From positions 14,510,001 to 14,574,000 of the forward strand of contig CM076141.1 in NCBI GenBank assembly GCA_038025085.1: a stretch of DNA of 64,000 nt, in the 5' to 3' direction. Both the position numbers and the translations under genes were made by a program. The notes beneath the pieces are model-generated. The model had not been told where the DNA came from. It worked only from the letters and a program-made list of their open reading frames with translations, and made no database searches. The DNA comes from Tetragonia tetragonoides (taxonomy: Eukaryota; Streptophyta; Magnoliopsida; Caryophyllales; Aizoaceae). Positions 12,701 to 22,154 of this stretch are shown piece by piece. Positions within the stretch are counted from its first letter, which is position 1, and each line of letters opens with the position of its first letter.

Positions 12701-12858
12701 CGTACATGCATTATATCCGTCTGAATTTAGCCTTAGATTTCCCTGTTCCTCCGATATGCGCAGCATGGTTTACTTCCCGTTCTGATAGTGTCGCTGGTTG
12801 GGAGCAAATGTATGTTAGGCGAAGAGCACATTGGGATCGTTTAGCGAGGTCGACGTAA
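9796..12858 (+). pseudogene. MURA-type transposase fused to an OTU protease domain (one nonsense codon)
   Basis: Three-exon model: 9796-9837, 10164-12141 and 12236-12858, 2,643 nt, 880 residues, in frame at both junctions. Exon 1 gives MSAADQEVPSTVAE and ends at GAG|GTAAAT. Exon 2 carries a FAR1/WRKY-GCM1 type zinc DNA-binding region near residues 40-130 (CKCTF, GTHNHDF). The MULE transposase core follows with LDSTYKTN and LTDRELGL (two of the acidic catalytic residues) and CTWH. Next come a SWIM-like zinc motif (CGCVLRSTHQIPCAC) and AT-hook-like basic runs (GRPRGG, GRGRPR). Exon 3 is an OTU cysteine-protease-like domain with the nucleophile motif GDGNCGFR and a downstream candidate histidine (SYMHYIRL). 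The only lesion I see is an in-frame TGA at 10668-10670. Intron 1 holds the 33-bp array. The transposase would bind the element ends and catalyse excision and insertion; the OTU role is unknown. Confidence 0.88.
9893..10096 (+). repeat. Seven-unit 33-bp array in transposase intron 1
   Basis: CCATGG cores at 9893, 9959, 9992, 10025 and 10058, with variants at 9926 (ctatgg) and 10091 (ccttgg), give an exact 33-bp spacing. GGCGTC or its complement GACGCC lies between cores, often next to a tcngtgattt stretch. A matching array lies in the PMD gene intron 1 at the other end of the element. Confidence 0.9.
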
Positions 12859-15039
12859 TTGAATGTTTTGCGTGATTGTTATATTTTTCTACTTATATCA
12901 TTGTCATATTTTTGTGTGATTGTTATATTTTGCATGTTATATTTTTTCGTGATTATTGAAGGTAAATAAAACAACAAATTACAATAAAACAAAAAAGGTA
13001 AATAACAAACAACAAATTACAATAACACAAATAAATAACAATAACAATGAAACTCTTATATAAATATATAACAAATTCATCTAGGGTCAATACATCATTT
13101 GGCAGCCCGCCAATCTCTCATATACTCCTCCATAATCGATCGAGAACCTTCCGCTTGCTCCGGAGGAATCAAACTAATGAAAGACTCAGCTGCGACGGCT
13201 AGACGATTCACCCACTGCAAAAAAGTAACAATGAGTGTGAGTTCAGAGATATGTAATACGTAAAAAAATATATATTTTAGTTAATCACTTACATAATCGC
13301 TGTTGGATCGTGGAGGAATCACAAATCCAGGTGCTGCATCGTCACGTGTCAGCAGAGGGTGAGAGTGACGGTAGTACCATGCGAGGTAGTCATCCGTACA
13401 TGCTGTGGGATCTGACGTGGATGCCTGAAACCCATGGAGACCAAGAATGTAACCTCCCGGGAACATACGCCAGGAATCAGATGATACTCGTACGGGGTAG
13501 ACAACCTTGTACGAACGACTGCTCCATGACCTGATCGCTCTCTCTGGCCTACTGATCGGGAAAGGGATACTCTGTACGTACCCGATTTGTCATAAACAAC
13601 AACCAGGCATGTACGGTTCGATAATATCCCGATACCGTAGCCACCCCATGAATACAGTCCTCGGTACAGATGCAACCGGGTCAGAACCGTACGGCAGCCA
13701 CACCACCTACGTAGAAATGTTCAAGTTACGGTGAAGTAAAAAAAACATAACAAACGACGAAATAAATCATGAACACCGATAACTGCATGACGTACCTCTG
13801 ACGCTCGCAGCTGATCCAAGCGTCTACGTAAGGAGCACAGTCGACCCACGTCCTTGCCCTCAGCCTGGGCACTCCATACGCACGCACGGGGAGCCTCGCC
13901 GTCCCCGACAACCATCCGCTCCCGATGAGGTCGGAAGCAGGGAAAGTACTCGTATATCCATGCCTGGAGGAGAGTTAGGCATCCGCAGATGCCCTGAGAA
14001 TCCCCCCGACTAGCTATAGGAAGGCGAGGGCAGCAGATCCCCAAGAGAACTCATGCGCCGTTCCGACACCGTCCCTCACCTCCATCACGCAGGAGGGTCT
14101 AATACGGTTACCACTCTTGTCGACAAACAAGGTGGATCCAATAAGTAACCACATCCAAGCTATCGCCTGGATGTCCTCCATTCGGTCATCCACTCGGCAA
14201 AGGTCAAAAATCGACTCCGTGAGGACCACACCGCCCTGCCAGTAGCTAAACATCAGTTCATCTCGGGTGACCCCGAGAACCTCCATGGCCGTCGTCTGCA
14301 GCTGCCCATCCCGTCCCTCACTGGAAACGAGCTGTCCCTCTACAGGAATCCGAAGAATATGCCATACATCGTGCAACATGATCGTCATCTCTCCGAACGG
14401 CATGTGGAACGAGTTCGTATCCGGCTGCCACCTTTCAACGAATGCAGATATCAGGGGGAAGTCAATATGTCTGAACATAATGTCTGTCAGGTGTGATAAC
14501 CCAGTCCCCTCGATCTGGGCCCTCACCTCGACCGACATCTCCGCTCGCCACTCACTCAGCCGCTAACAGACACTGAATCGGTTCTGACACTTCAAGAGAC
14601 CCCTCGTCTCTCCCTTCCACATATGAGACGCTACGTGGCCCAGGAAGCTCGGTATGACGCTATCATCCGCCGGCCCACCGGGCACAGCCCCTGTAACAAG
14701 CCACGTAGTGTCGTCCTCCGCTCTAGATCGTTTACTAGTACTGGACGACCCAGTACTAACAAACCTACCGCCTCTGCCCTTCACCACGCGCCAATCTGAG
14801 GATGATTCGACGCCAATCTGATCATCGTCCATGGACTGATCCCCGGAGTAGAACTTGCTAGTTTCGTAATCGTGTTGCTCAGCAGTCATCTCCCTCATCC
14901 GAACTGCCTCTCTCTGTCTCCGTACAGAGGCATCAATCCCGCGCGTCCTCGTGTGACGCGGTCCTGAACCAGCTAGTTCACTGAATAACCTCGGCACCGA
15001 TTTACCGGCTCCTCCCCTCTATCATTTCACATTTTTAAT

Positions 15040-15212
15040 TAATTAAACAATAATCAGTAATAAACAATTAAAATAATAATTGACAACTAATAATAATTGT
15101 AATAACAAATAATAATAACAATAATAATACTAAAAATAATAACAATAAATAATAATAATAATAATAAATAATAATAATAATAATAATAAATAATAAATTT
15201 TTTTTTTTTTTT
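15040..15212 (+). repeat. AT-rich low-complexity tract, (TAA)n-like
   Basis: Runs of taataa and aataat with little else, ending in a T run at 15199-15212. It is part of intron 1 of the PMD gene, between the splice acceptor and the 33-bp array. Confidence 0.85.
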
Positions 15213-15241
15213 GTCTCGGGCGTCTGCTACAGACGCCTCCC

Positions 15242-15445
15242 CCATGGGTGAGTCGTCTGCGACTGGCGCCTCACCCATGGGTGAGGCGTCTGCCGATCTC
15301 GACTCACCCATAAGTGAGTCGTCTGCGACTGGCGCCGCACCCATGGGTGAGGCGCCTGCCGATCTCGACTCACCCATGGTTGAGTCGTCTGCGACAGGCG
15401 CCGCACCCATGGGAGAGGCGTCTGCCGATCTCGACTCACCCATGG
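15242..15445 (+). repeat. Seven-unit 33-bp array in PMD gene intron 1
   Basis: CCATGG cores at 15242, 15275, 15341, 15374, 15407 and 15440 plus the variant ccataa at 15308 keep an exact 33-bp spacing. Most cores sit in a larger palindrome, TCACCCATGGGTGA. GGCGTC and related gtcgtctgc motifs alternate between cores, so adjacent units differ and pairs of units (66 bp) look most alike. Because 33 is a multiple of 3, long but meaningless open frames cross the array on both strands. Confidence 0.92.
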
Positions 15446-15734
15446 GTGAGTCGTCTATTGCAGACGCCCGACTCTCCGAACTCGAAAAAAACGACACCCA
15501 ACTCACAAATCAATCAACACAACTTCAAACAACACAAATTCAATTCAATTGTCTATAAACCGCGAATAAAAACACTCCTATATCAACACATTTCGTAAAA
15601 ATCAAAGCAAATTAGAGTAAATAAAGGAAAAAAATTTCGAATGTATACCCCCGCGCCGCTATGCTCGCCGCCTCTGTCCCCGTCGCCGCCTCTGCCACTG
15701 CCGCTAGCCCCTGACATTTCCGTTGTGGTGGTGA

Positions 15735-15836
15735 TTTTGCCGGTGTGAGGATGAGTGAGGATGAGTGAGGATGAGTAAGGATGAGTGAGTGAGGATGAGT
15801 GATGAGTGAGGATGAGTGATGAGTGAGGATGAGTGA
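15735..15836 (+). repeat. GATGAGTGAG minisatellite next to the right TIR
   Basis: Repeats of gaggatgagt and gatgagtgag with variable spacing fill the leader between the PMD start codon and the right TIR. On the minus strand this is a CACTCATCCTC leader; the same motif occurs once in the transposase leader near 9697. Confidence 0.85.
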
Positions 15837-15899
15837 AGGGCAAATGGGTAATTTCTAGGGGCGGTAGGTAGTAATTTTGGACGGTAAATAGCAATCCAC
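15837..15899 (-). repeat. Right terminal inverted repeat of the MULE
   Basis: Reverse complement begins GTGGATTGCTATTTACCG and matches the left TIR over about 63 bp with a handful of differences, mostly at the tip. Confidence 0.92.
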
Positions 15900-16244
15900 T
15901 AAATAAAACAAGGAGTATAAAAGGAGGAGAAGTCGGTTAAAACAAAAGAGTAAAGATGCCTTAGTTTTGGTGGGTTTTCTTTTGGGTTTTGCTAGGTAGG
16001 ATTAAATGAGTATAAGTAGCTAAGTGGGCTAGTCAATAGTGTAGTCGTAAAAACATATTAATGACCTCTAAGTCTATCTAATTTATTGGAAAACATAAAT
16101 AAACAAGCTAAAATATTTATTTTCTTATTTTAGAAAATGCTATAAAAATAACGAGTATTATAGAAAGTTTGTAGATATATGTGTGAGTGTGTTGAGTTAA
16201 CTAAATTCATTAGATAACTTTGTGTGTCACTCTTTGTTATTTCA

Positions 16245-16350
16245 TAATGGTTTGATTCAATTTAATTTTACATAAATTCAGTTCAGTTCATTATCTTTCT
16301 ATTCAATTTAGTTTTTTTCTAGGTGAATCAAACTGAGCTTGAGTCTCCAT
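16245..16350 (+). mobile_element. MITE remnant of the ttcagttcag family
   Basis: Contains ggtttgattcaatttaattt near the left and ggtgaatcaaactgagctt at the right, with aattcagttcagttca between. It matches the ends and interior of the better preserved copy at 33522-33783, so the 15 kb element carries an older insertion of the same family. Confidence 0.5.
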
Positions 16351-16967
16351 CGTCGCTCAAAATTTTCCTTAGTTTTTGATTAATCAGTATTTCTATATAT
16401 TGGTTTTTTTTTTTTCCTATAGCAAATTTTCAGAATGACTTTTTCCAAAACGTGGCATAAATTTTTTTGGATATATTTCTTAAGGTACTGAATTGATGTG
16501 CGAAGTAGTGCATGCTTCAGTTCTTCCAATTTCAGTTTTTAGTATATGAACGAATTCAGTATTATATTATTTCAAATTGAGTAGCATTGATTTGACTCAA
16601 GCATATGACAAATATTACAGAAACTAGAGATATTATTCATCTTTGTTCATATTATATTCCTTGTCAGTATCTCTTTTAAATTCGTTATTAATTATCATAT
16701 TGAAGTCTTATGAAATGGGGGTGTGAATAAAAGTTCATTTCATGTTCTTCCGGTTATAAGAATTAGTTGACTGTAGTTTTTGATGCTTATATTCAGTATA
16801 TAGTATTTGGCCATGTTTATTAGTGTGCAATCACTAATATCATCTTGCAGATGGGTGTTTACGCTTAACATAAATGAATCTTGTAAGTGTCTTATGTAAT
16901 CCATGTGGAAGTTTAGAACTCTCCAACTATTCCACCATAGTGCGGAGCAGGTGACCTAGCTAGCAAG

Positions 16968-16987
16968 CACCTGCGAATTCGCAGGTG
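16968..16987. repeat. Perfect 20-bp palindrome
   Basis: CACCTGCGAATTCGCAGGTG is exactly self-complementary, within the internal non-coding part of the 15 kb element. Confidence 0.9.
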
Positions 16988-18069
16988 GGGGGAGAGAGCT
17001 ATTCTAGTTCTATGATTTTTCGTTATTTTTCAATCTTTCACAATTACGTTGATTATTAAGAATTACATGAACTTCAATTGAATGGTTTAATTTCAACTTA
17101 TGTCATAAATGTTGTTTAATGGTAAGAGTTACAGTAACACATGCATGGCATTTGATTATAGTGATCAATGTCTAAACATGTGATAAGGAGTATTAAAATG
17201 GTAAAGTCAGTGGGAGCAAAGTAATATTGATATACATATAGTTTTTGTGTTTATGAGAGACTAGCTAACTGCTAGTTAGTATCATTGACAGTGAGTGTTG
17301 TGTACCATTTGATTGTCTCGGTTTCTTTAGTCGCACCAAGGATAAAGATTCTTACTGTTTCAATAGACAAGTTTTTTGCTTCTACGTCTAATTTTCAGGA
17401 AACTTTTAGTGGTACAATGAGGTGCATTATATGTAGTATACCTATAAGTCAGTACAGTTAGTTATCAAGCCATTGAGTTTCAATTGAAGGTGATTCATGT
17501 GTCATTAAGTCTATTTCATATATTGTTGAGTGTTTCTTTTACCATTTGACTTATATAGGAGTAATTAAGTTTTTCGTGAGACACTTGATTATATGGAGTA
17601 GATTAGGTTTATCCTAACATTATTTAAATTGTGCACTTATGTCATGGATGACATGTTTACTCGATGGTAACTTCAGTTTCCTTTCATAAAAGTATGAAAA
17701 GATAATTTCTTCACGAGACAATAACACAGTAATTGAGTTATTTATAGAAAGATAAAGCTCATTTTACAATTTGCCATGACTTTATGTTCACGAGCATGCT
17801 TGCAGATTGACTTACAAGAAGTCTGTTATTTTACAGTTTAAAGTTATTGCCTATTCAGTGCATTTGGGAATCAAGATTTAAAGTTTAAGATTAAGCCGAG
17901 CTTATGTGTTTGCATGAAACACTTTGGTTTTATGGCATTATATTTAAGTGGAATGCATGTATTATTGTCAGTTCATTTATCTCTTTTCCCTATTGGGAAA
18001 CTCTTAATCTGTTTAGTTGCTATTGAATGTGGTTGCAGGCCTTAAGAGGCTTAGTGAGACAAAATTCAG

Positions 18070-18160
18070 TGCCCTTTCATTTCTGTTGTTTGGGTAAACT
18101 TCAATTCAGTGCCTTTCGGGCAACTTCAGTGTAGTGCCTTACGGGCAACTTCAGTTCAGT
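18070..18160 (+). repeat. Short repeat cagtgcctttcgggcaactt
   Basis: Two clear units (cagtgcctttcgggcaactt and tagtgccttacgggcaactt, about 30 bp apart) and one degenerate unit before them, near the 3' end of the 15 kb element. Confidence 0.7.
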
Positions 18161-18535
18161 TGGGTTTATGGCTTGTTTCAGTTGCAGGTTTGAAATTATG
18201 GCAATACCGTTGAGTCTTGTGAGGGAAGGAATAGGATCCTTTAAAGCGGGATCCCTGGACCGCTCTTGCAGCTTAGTGGGAGTTATAGCTCTGGCTTGTG
18301 GCCCATCGTTTTGGGTTTATGTATGAGCTAGCTACATTAACATTAGTTTTTAAGTAGCCACAAATTACTCAAAATGTTTTTCAAAAGTTTTTGAGTATTC
18401 TTAAGTATATTTTTCCCTATATATATAATTATTATATTTAAAGAACAAATCACAATTTTATTACAAATTGTTTAAGTTTTTGGTTTTCAAGTTTTTTCAG
18501 CGACTTCCTTGTAGTCTATGGTCCAAGTGGGAGAA

Positions 18536-18944
18536 TATTGCACTTGTAATTAAGTGGACCATGACGCAAGTAGTCGATATTCAGTTCAGTGCTAATATTC
18601 AGTTTAGTGGGCCAATAATACAAGTCCATTAAGTATTCAGTTAGGCCAAAACCCAATAGGATTCCAACGGTGGTAGGAATCCAATTAAGACCTATTATTA
18701 GGTTTGTCCTACATCGGGAACTTCAGGTAAAGAGATCCCCGCTGTGGCAATATAAATATAAACCCCTTCATTTCAGATCACCACCCTAGTGCATATATTG
18801 CTCACAGTGGAAGACTCCCACACCTAGACAAAAAGTATTCAATGGTGCGGTACTCTCTCATAACTTCAGGTTAGTATAATTAATTCTATTTTATACTAGT
18901 AGATTAATATTAATCGATCTATGATTTTTAGATCTAGTTCAACA
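18536..18944 (+). repeat. 3' LTR of the 15 kb element
   Basis: 409 bp, the same length as the 5' LTR, with about 21 differences. It starts TATTGC where the 5' copy has TGTTGG. The purine tract aagtgggagaa immediately precedes it. Confidence 0.9.
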
Positions 18945-19225
18945 GGAGTATCAGCATTCTCAGAGTTCCCCTCACAAATCAGCTCCGAAAATCTTATCCC
19001 TGCTTCTTTTACGAAATCCAACTGCTCATATCTTACAGCTACATGGATCATGTTATTCCCTTGGGATGTTTTCCTTAGAAAATAAGCATGATCGTTGCTA
19101 GCATCAGTAAGGAAGCTTCCATTGCCTTCTAATGCAGCTCGGTAAAGCTCCTTCTCCATTAAAACAGCTACTTCGTTTTCGATGTCTTTCTCCTTTAATA
19201 AGCTACTGATGCCAACAGTGTCCAT
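18945..19225 (-). pseudogene. Ankyrin-repeat protein gene, 5' part of split exon
   Basis: Start codon chosen at 19225 (MDTVGISSLLKEKD); a second Met follows in MEKELYRAALEGN, which resembles the usual start of ACD6-like ankyrin proteins. The translation contains one diverged ankyrin repeat (GNNMIHVAVRYEQLDFVKEA) and stops making sense at the retrotransposon border after SENADTP. The next codons of the gene are at 3937 downwards, across the 15 kb insertion. No other lesion is seen in this exon, so the retrotransposon may be the first break. Confidence 0.75.
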
Positions 19226-20029
19226 TTCTCTCTCGGCCTTGTAAAGCAAGAGCTCTCTCAATATTTTTCCCTAGATCTATTTTTAATTCATACAGTAATT
19301 CCTAAGATGTTAGTGCTCTTAATGCTCATCACTTTCTTAATTATAGTTTCAATGTCAACTGGAAACTTGATTTGCTTAACAACTGCTTATTTTCTTTTAA
19401 TTAATCACTCACTATTTTTTTTTATCTTTTTCTGGTGCAGTCAGTCACTATTATTTTTTTGTTGGGAATCAGTCACTACAGTATTATTTAACCATGAAGA
19501 AGTTTCCCTATGAAGTGTGAACTGGGCAGGGTGCCACTAATTAATACTATCCTTATTAAACACTACTAATTATCCACGACCTAAGATTATTCAATACTCT
19601 ACAGTCTACACACTAGCATGTTGGCCAATAATTTTGCAAGTTAGGCACCTAACGGGCCCATACTCGTTCCCGTAGAAAAAAAAGTGGCAACCCAATCACA
19701 ATGTTTTGAAACCGAAACGGACATTGAACCGGTGGGGTTTGATGGTTCAACCGGTGAAACCGGACTCAAAAACCGGATGACGTCATAATTATTTTATAAT
19801 AAAATTTTTAAATAATACACAAAATAAAAAATAAAGGAAAAATTCTTTGAAAATATTTTATGGCCATCAAATCCTCATAAAATATCTAAAAAATACTGCA
19901 TACTTTAAGTAGATCGAAAATACCATACGAATCCCAAACCCCTTCACCACATCATCTTTAATTAATTTTCAAAAAATAATTATATTAAGAATAGTTTGAG
20001 AATGTTGTTACTCAATTAGAACAAATAAG
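19226..20029. other. Upstream region of the ankyrin gene, no gene seen
   Basis: Would include the former promoter of the minus-strand ankyrin gene. It contains an accggt-rich stretch around 19725-19775 with repeated ccggt and aaccgg pieces; otherwise unremarkable. Confidence 0.4.
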
Positions 20030-20165
20030 TCAATTTATTTGATCTTATTGCTTCTCTCAATTTTTCTACCAATTCAGCTTGCTTAGCTTTCTCTCCAAAT
20101 GGTCGCAGTTGCAAACCAACAAAAATTTCCAAATGAGTCCCTAAGGTTAGGTAGTGCTAGTAACC
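20030..20165 (-). pseudogene. BAHD acyltransferase fragment
   Basis: A short stretch (best part 20060-20150) closely resembles 21145-21270 in the neighbouring BAHD copy, including caaccaacaaaaatttccaa. Only this internal piece is present. It is a relic of a duplicated gene. Confidence 0.55.
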
Positions 20166-20869
20166 TTTGTGACCTATTTATAAATAGGGTATGCACAATA
20201 ATATGAAAAAAATGTGCCACAATTTTATATTTTTGTAACGTCAGTACACACTATCAAATAATACAAAAAAAAAAAAAAAATAATAATTGAATCACATAAC
20301 TCCTATGAATAAAAATAGTTATATGTAAAATGATGGATCTTAAAATATCCTTAAATGGAACACATATAATATATAAAGAGTGGCAAAAAAAAGAAAACAA
20401 AACAATGCCCCAACAAGTGTTGAATCCCAGACCTCTATACCAGCAGCAAACACTAGAACCAATTGAGCTACTAGCAAGATTTGATACTAAGATGAACCAC
20501 TTTTATTTATTAGTGGGTATGCACGTGCATGCCTACTTGCTTCTATGGATTCGCCCCTGCCCTTGTCGGGCACTTGCCTTGTTGAGATCCCTCGATGATA
20601 TCATAACTCGCTAAAGACGGATGGTTACAGTATTATAGATTATAAAAAAAAAAAAACACACACACACTCCCTCGTCCCCCCACCACCACCAGACACCCCG
20701 AATAATATATGACACATAACATTATCCACACATCACATTTAGTTACATTTCATCCAATTTGTACTTACCATAGTACCATGAACATTAATCAATCAACAAA
20801 CATGCATACTTAAGTGAATAAAAAGGTACATCAGAAAAGCCAACTAATCAGTCTGTGCAATGAGAGAAG

Positions 20870-21931
20870 TTCTATTATTTAGCTAGGACTGATCTCATGA
20901 CATTACTACCCTTTCCATATTGGGAACTTAACAATATTACCACATGTTTGACAGACGAGGTGGAGGTAGATACCCATAAAGGCTTTTCCCATCCAAAATT
21001 CACTTCATATAGAGGAAACCTACACCAATTAGTAAAATAACATATGTCCACACCTTTTTTAGTTGAATTCTCAAACATATTCTTTAACAACTCCATAAGA
21101 CACTGACCATTTTCTAGCATCTTTAGATAATCATCATCGATCTTTCTTATTATTGCTTCTCCTAATTTTTCTACCAATTCGGCATGCTTGGTTTCCTCTC
21201 CAATTAAGGAAATCGCGGTTGCAAACCAACAAAAATTTCCAAATGAGTCTCTAAGATTGTGTGGTTCCCTCCGTGACCTCAAGTTCACTGCATGGATGAC
21301 TACTGAAATTTTGGCAAGGCCAACCTTAATCAACTGCCATGAGACGCTTCCAAATGAAGGCAGTAACCACCTCTACCCTTGTCTGGGACTTGTCTTGTGG
21401 AGATCCCTCGACGATATATCATAACTCGCTAAAACTTGGCGCTTTGGCATATTTATCATCTTTTTGTCGAATATAAACCTTTTTGTCATAACTTCTTCTT
21501 AGCAAATGCATAGTTCAGGCGAAGATCCACTTAGGTCTCTTGGAGGAAAATAAGATGACAAATCAAACTTCGGATTTGCTAATACAATATGATCATTGTT
21601 ATTATTATTAGCAACCCCTTCATAAGCTAGTGTTGTTGTCGCCCTTGTCCAAGCATGAACAAAGTCAGTCGCAGATGTTCCATCCGCGATTTTGTGTGAA
21701 ACACACACTAATTGCGATACCATCACATGAGAAGTGGTTCACTTGGAAACCAAGGACAATGCTTTTGTCACTAGCATTAATAGGTTTAAATGGTAATAAT
21801 CCTCTTGTATCTTCCAAATTGGGTTTGTCAATAATTGTTGAAAGGTTACTAGCAACATTTGCTTCAATATACTCAACTACCCCTTGGTCATTACAATCGA
21901 TAGATATAGTTGTACCGACCACCGACATCAT
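20870..21931 (-). pseudogene. BAHD acyltransferase pseudogene (vinorine synthase-like), copy 1
   Basis: BAHD enzymes move an acyl group from acyl-CoA to alcohols or amines of specialised metabolites in the cytosol. Going down the minus strand, 21931-21665 encodes a middle-N part (SIDCNDQGV, GLLPFKPINASDKSIVL) but lacks the first ~70 residues of the family. A frameshift near 21705 precedes the catalytic HxxxD (SHKIADG). Stops and indels follow around 21495 and 21370. 21333-20875 gives the C-terminal half, where the conserved DFGWG reads NFGWEKP, so two of five key residues changed. Truncation, frameshifts and motif loss together mark it as non-functional. It is adjacent to and in the same orientation as copy 2. 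Confidence 0.8.
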
Positions 21932-22154
21932 TTGTTGTAGGCAAATTAAGAAAAAGACTATGAAGTATGAACAAGAAATTAACTATACTGCAACAACGTA
22001 CTAGTAACAACGTACTAGTAACAACGTACTAGTAATAGAATTGCAAAGTCTCCCAGTTGGTCCCACGCTTTAGTGTCCGATGGAACAACTTGCAAGAAGA
22101 AAATTGGGCTTGAGAGTCATGCATATTGTTCGACTTAATTTTTATCACAAAAAT

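Larger units (their letters stand above)
13095..15717 (-). pseudogene. Plant mobile domain (PMD) protein gene of the MULE, inactivated
   Basis: Four-exon model on the minus strand: 15717-15649 (MSGASGSGRGGDGDRGGEHS...), 15018-13796, 13706-13293 and 13214-13095, with GT-AG junctions in phase. Exon 2 starts with a basic, Ser-rich linker, then the PMD (aminotransferase-like) core: LSHLTDIMFRHID, LISAFVERWQPDTNSFHMPF, GEMTIMLHDVWHILRIPVEG. Exon 3 continues with WLPYGSDP and ends with YLAWYYRHSHPLL. Three lesions are visible: TAG at 14563-14565, a net frameshift near 14013 with probable loss of a few codons, and TGA at 13590-13592. Exons 1, 3 and 4 are multiples of three while exon 2 is not, which agrees with the frameshift. 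Host PMD proteins (MAIN/MAIL family) act in transposon silencing and gene expression. The role of the transposon version is not known; by position it replaces mudrB. Confidence 0.85.
9619..15899 (+). mobile_element. Mutator-like element (MULE) with transposase-OTU and PMD genes
   Basis: A 6,281-bp DNA transposon flanked by a perfect 8-bp duplication taaataaa (9611-9618 and 15900-15907) and bounded by inverted repeats of about 63 bp. Two genes converge towards the middle: transposase-OTU on plus from 9796, PMD protein on minus from 15717. Each starts about 180 bp inside its own TIR, the arrangement of maize MuDR (mudrA/mudrB). Each first intron carries a seven-unit array of exact 33-bp period. 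The element sits inside the solo LTR and is the youngest layer of the nest by position. Both genes have inactivating lesions, so this copy is not autonomous now. MULE duplications are usually about 9 bp; a ninth position here would be a mismatch. Confidence 0.93.
7373..16162 (+). mobile_element. Probable solo LTR (about 2.5 kb), itself split by the MULE
   Basis: Starts TGTAACACCCCGAATTTTA, a common start of large plant Ty3/Gypsy LTRs. It is flanked by a perfect 5-bp repeat gaaag (7368-7372 and 16163-16167). Removing the nested MULE and one copy of its duplication leaves about 2,501 bp. The right end reads TATTATA rather than the expected TGTTACA; two transitions would explain this, so the right border is less certain than the left. 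No gag-pol sequence is present, which fits unequal recombination between two LTRs leaving one behind. Orientation is assumed from the TG start. Confidence 0.6.
3938..18944 (+). mobile_element. 15 kb non-coding LTR retrotransposon inserted in the ankyrin gene
   Basis: Defined by two 409-bp LTRs (3938-4346 and 18536-18944) and a perfect 5-bp target duplication ggagt (3933-3937 and 18945-18949). A primer binding site tggtatcagagc follows the left LTR at 4349, and a purine tract aagtgggagaa sits at 18525-18535. By eye the LTRs differ at about 21 of 409 sites, roughly 5%. After subtracting the nested solo LTR, about 5.4 kb of internal sequence remains, and I see no gag, protease, integrase or RT in it. 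It is therefore a non-autonomous element (LARD-like in organisation) that depended on another element's proteins. The PBS and PPT style is that of Ty1/Copia elements, but the superfamily cannot be proved without coding sequence. Confidence 0.9.

Noticed and set aside
15087..15558. Long open frames on both strands with Ser-Pro-Met-Gly-Glu type repeats
   Set aside because: They arise because the 33-bp array is a multiple of three; the region is spliced out as intron 1 of the PMD gene and has no domain.
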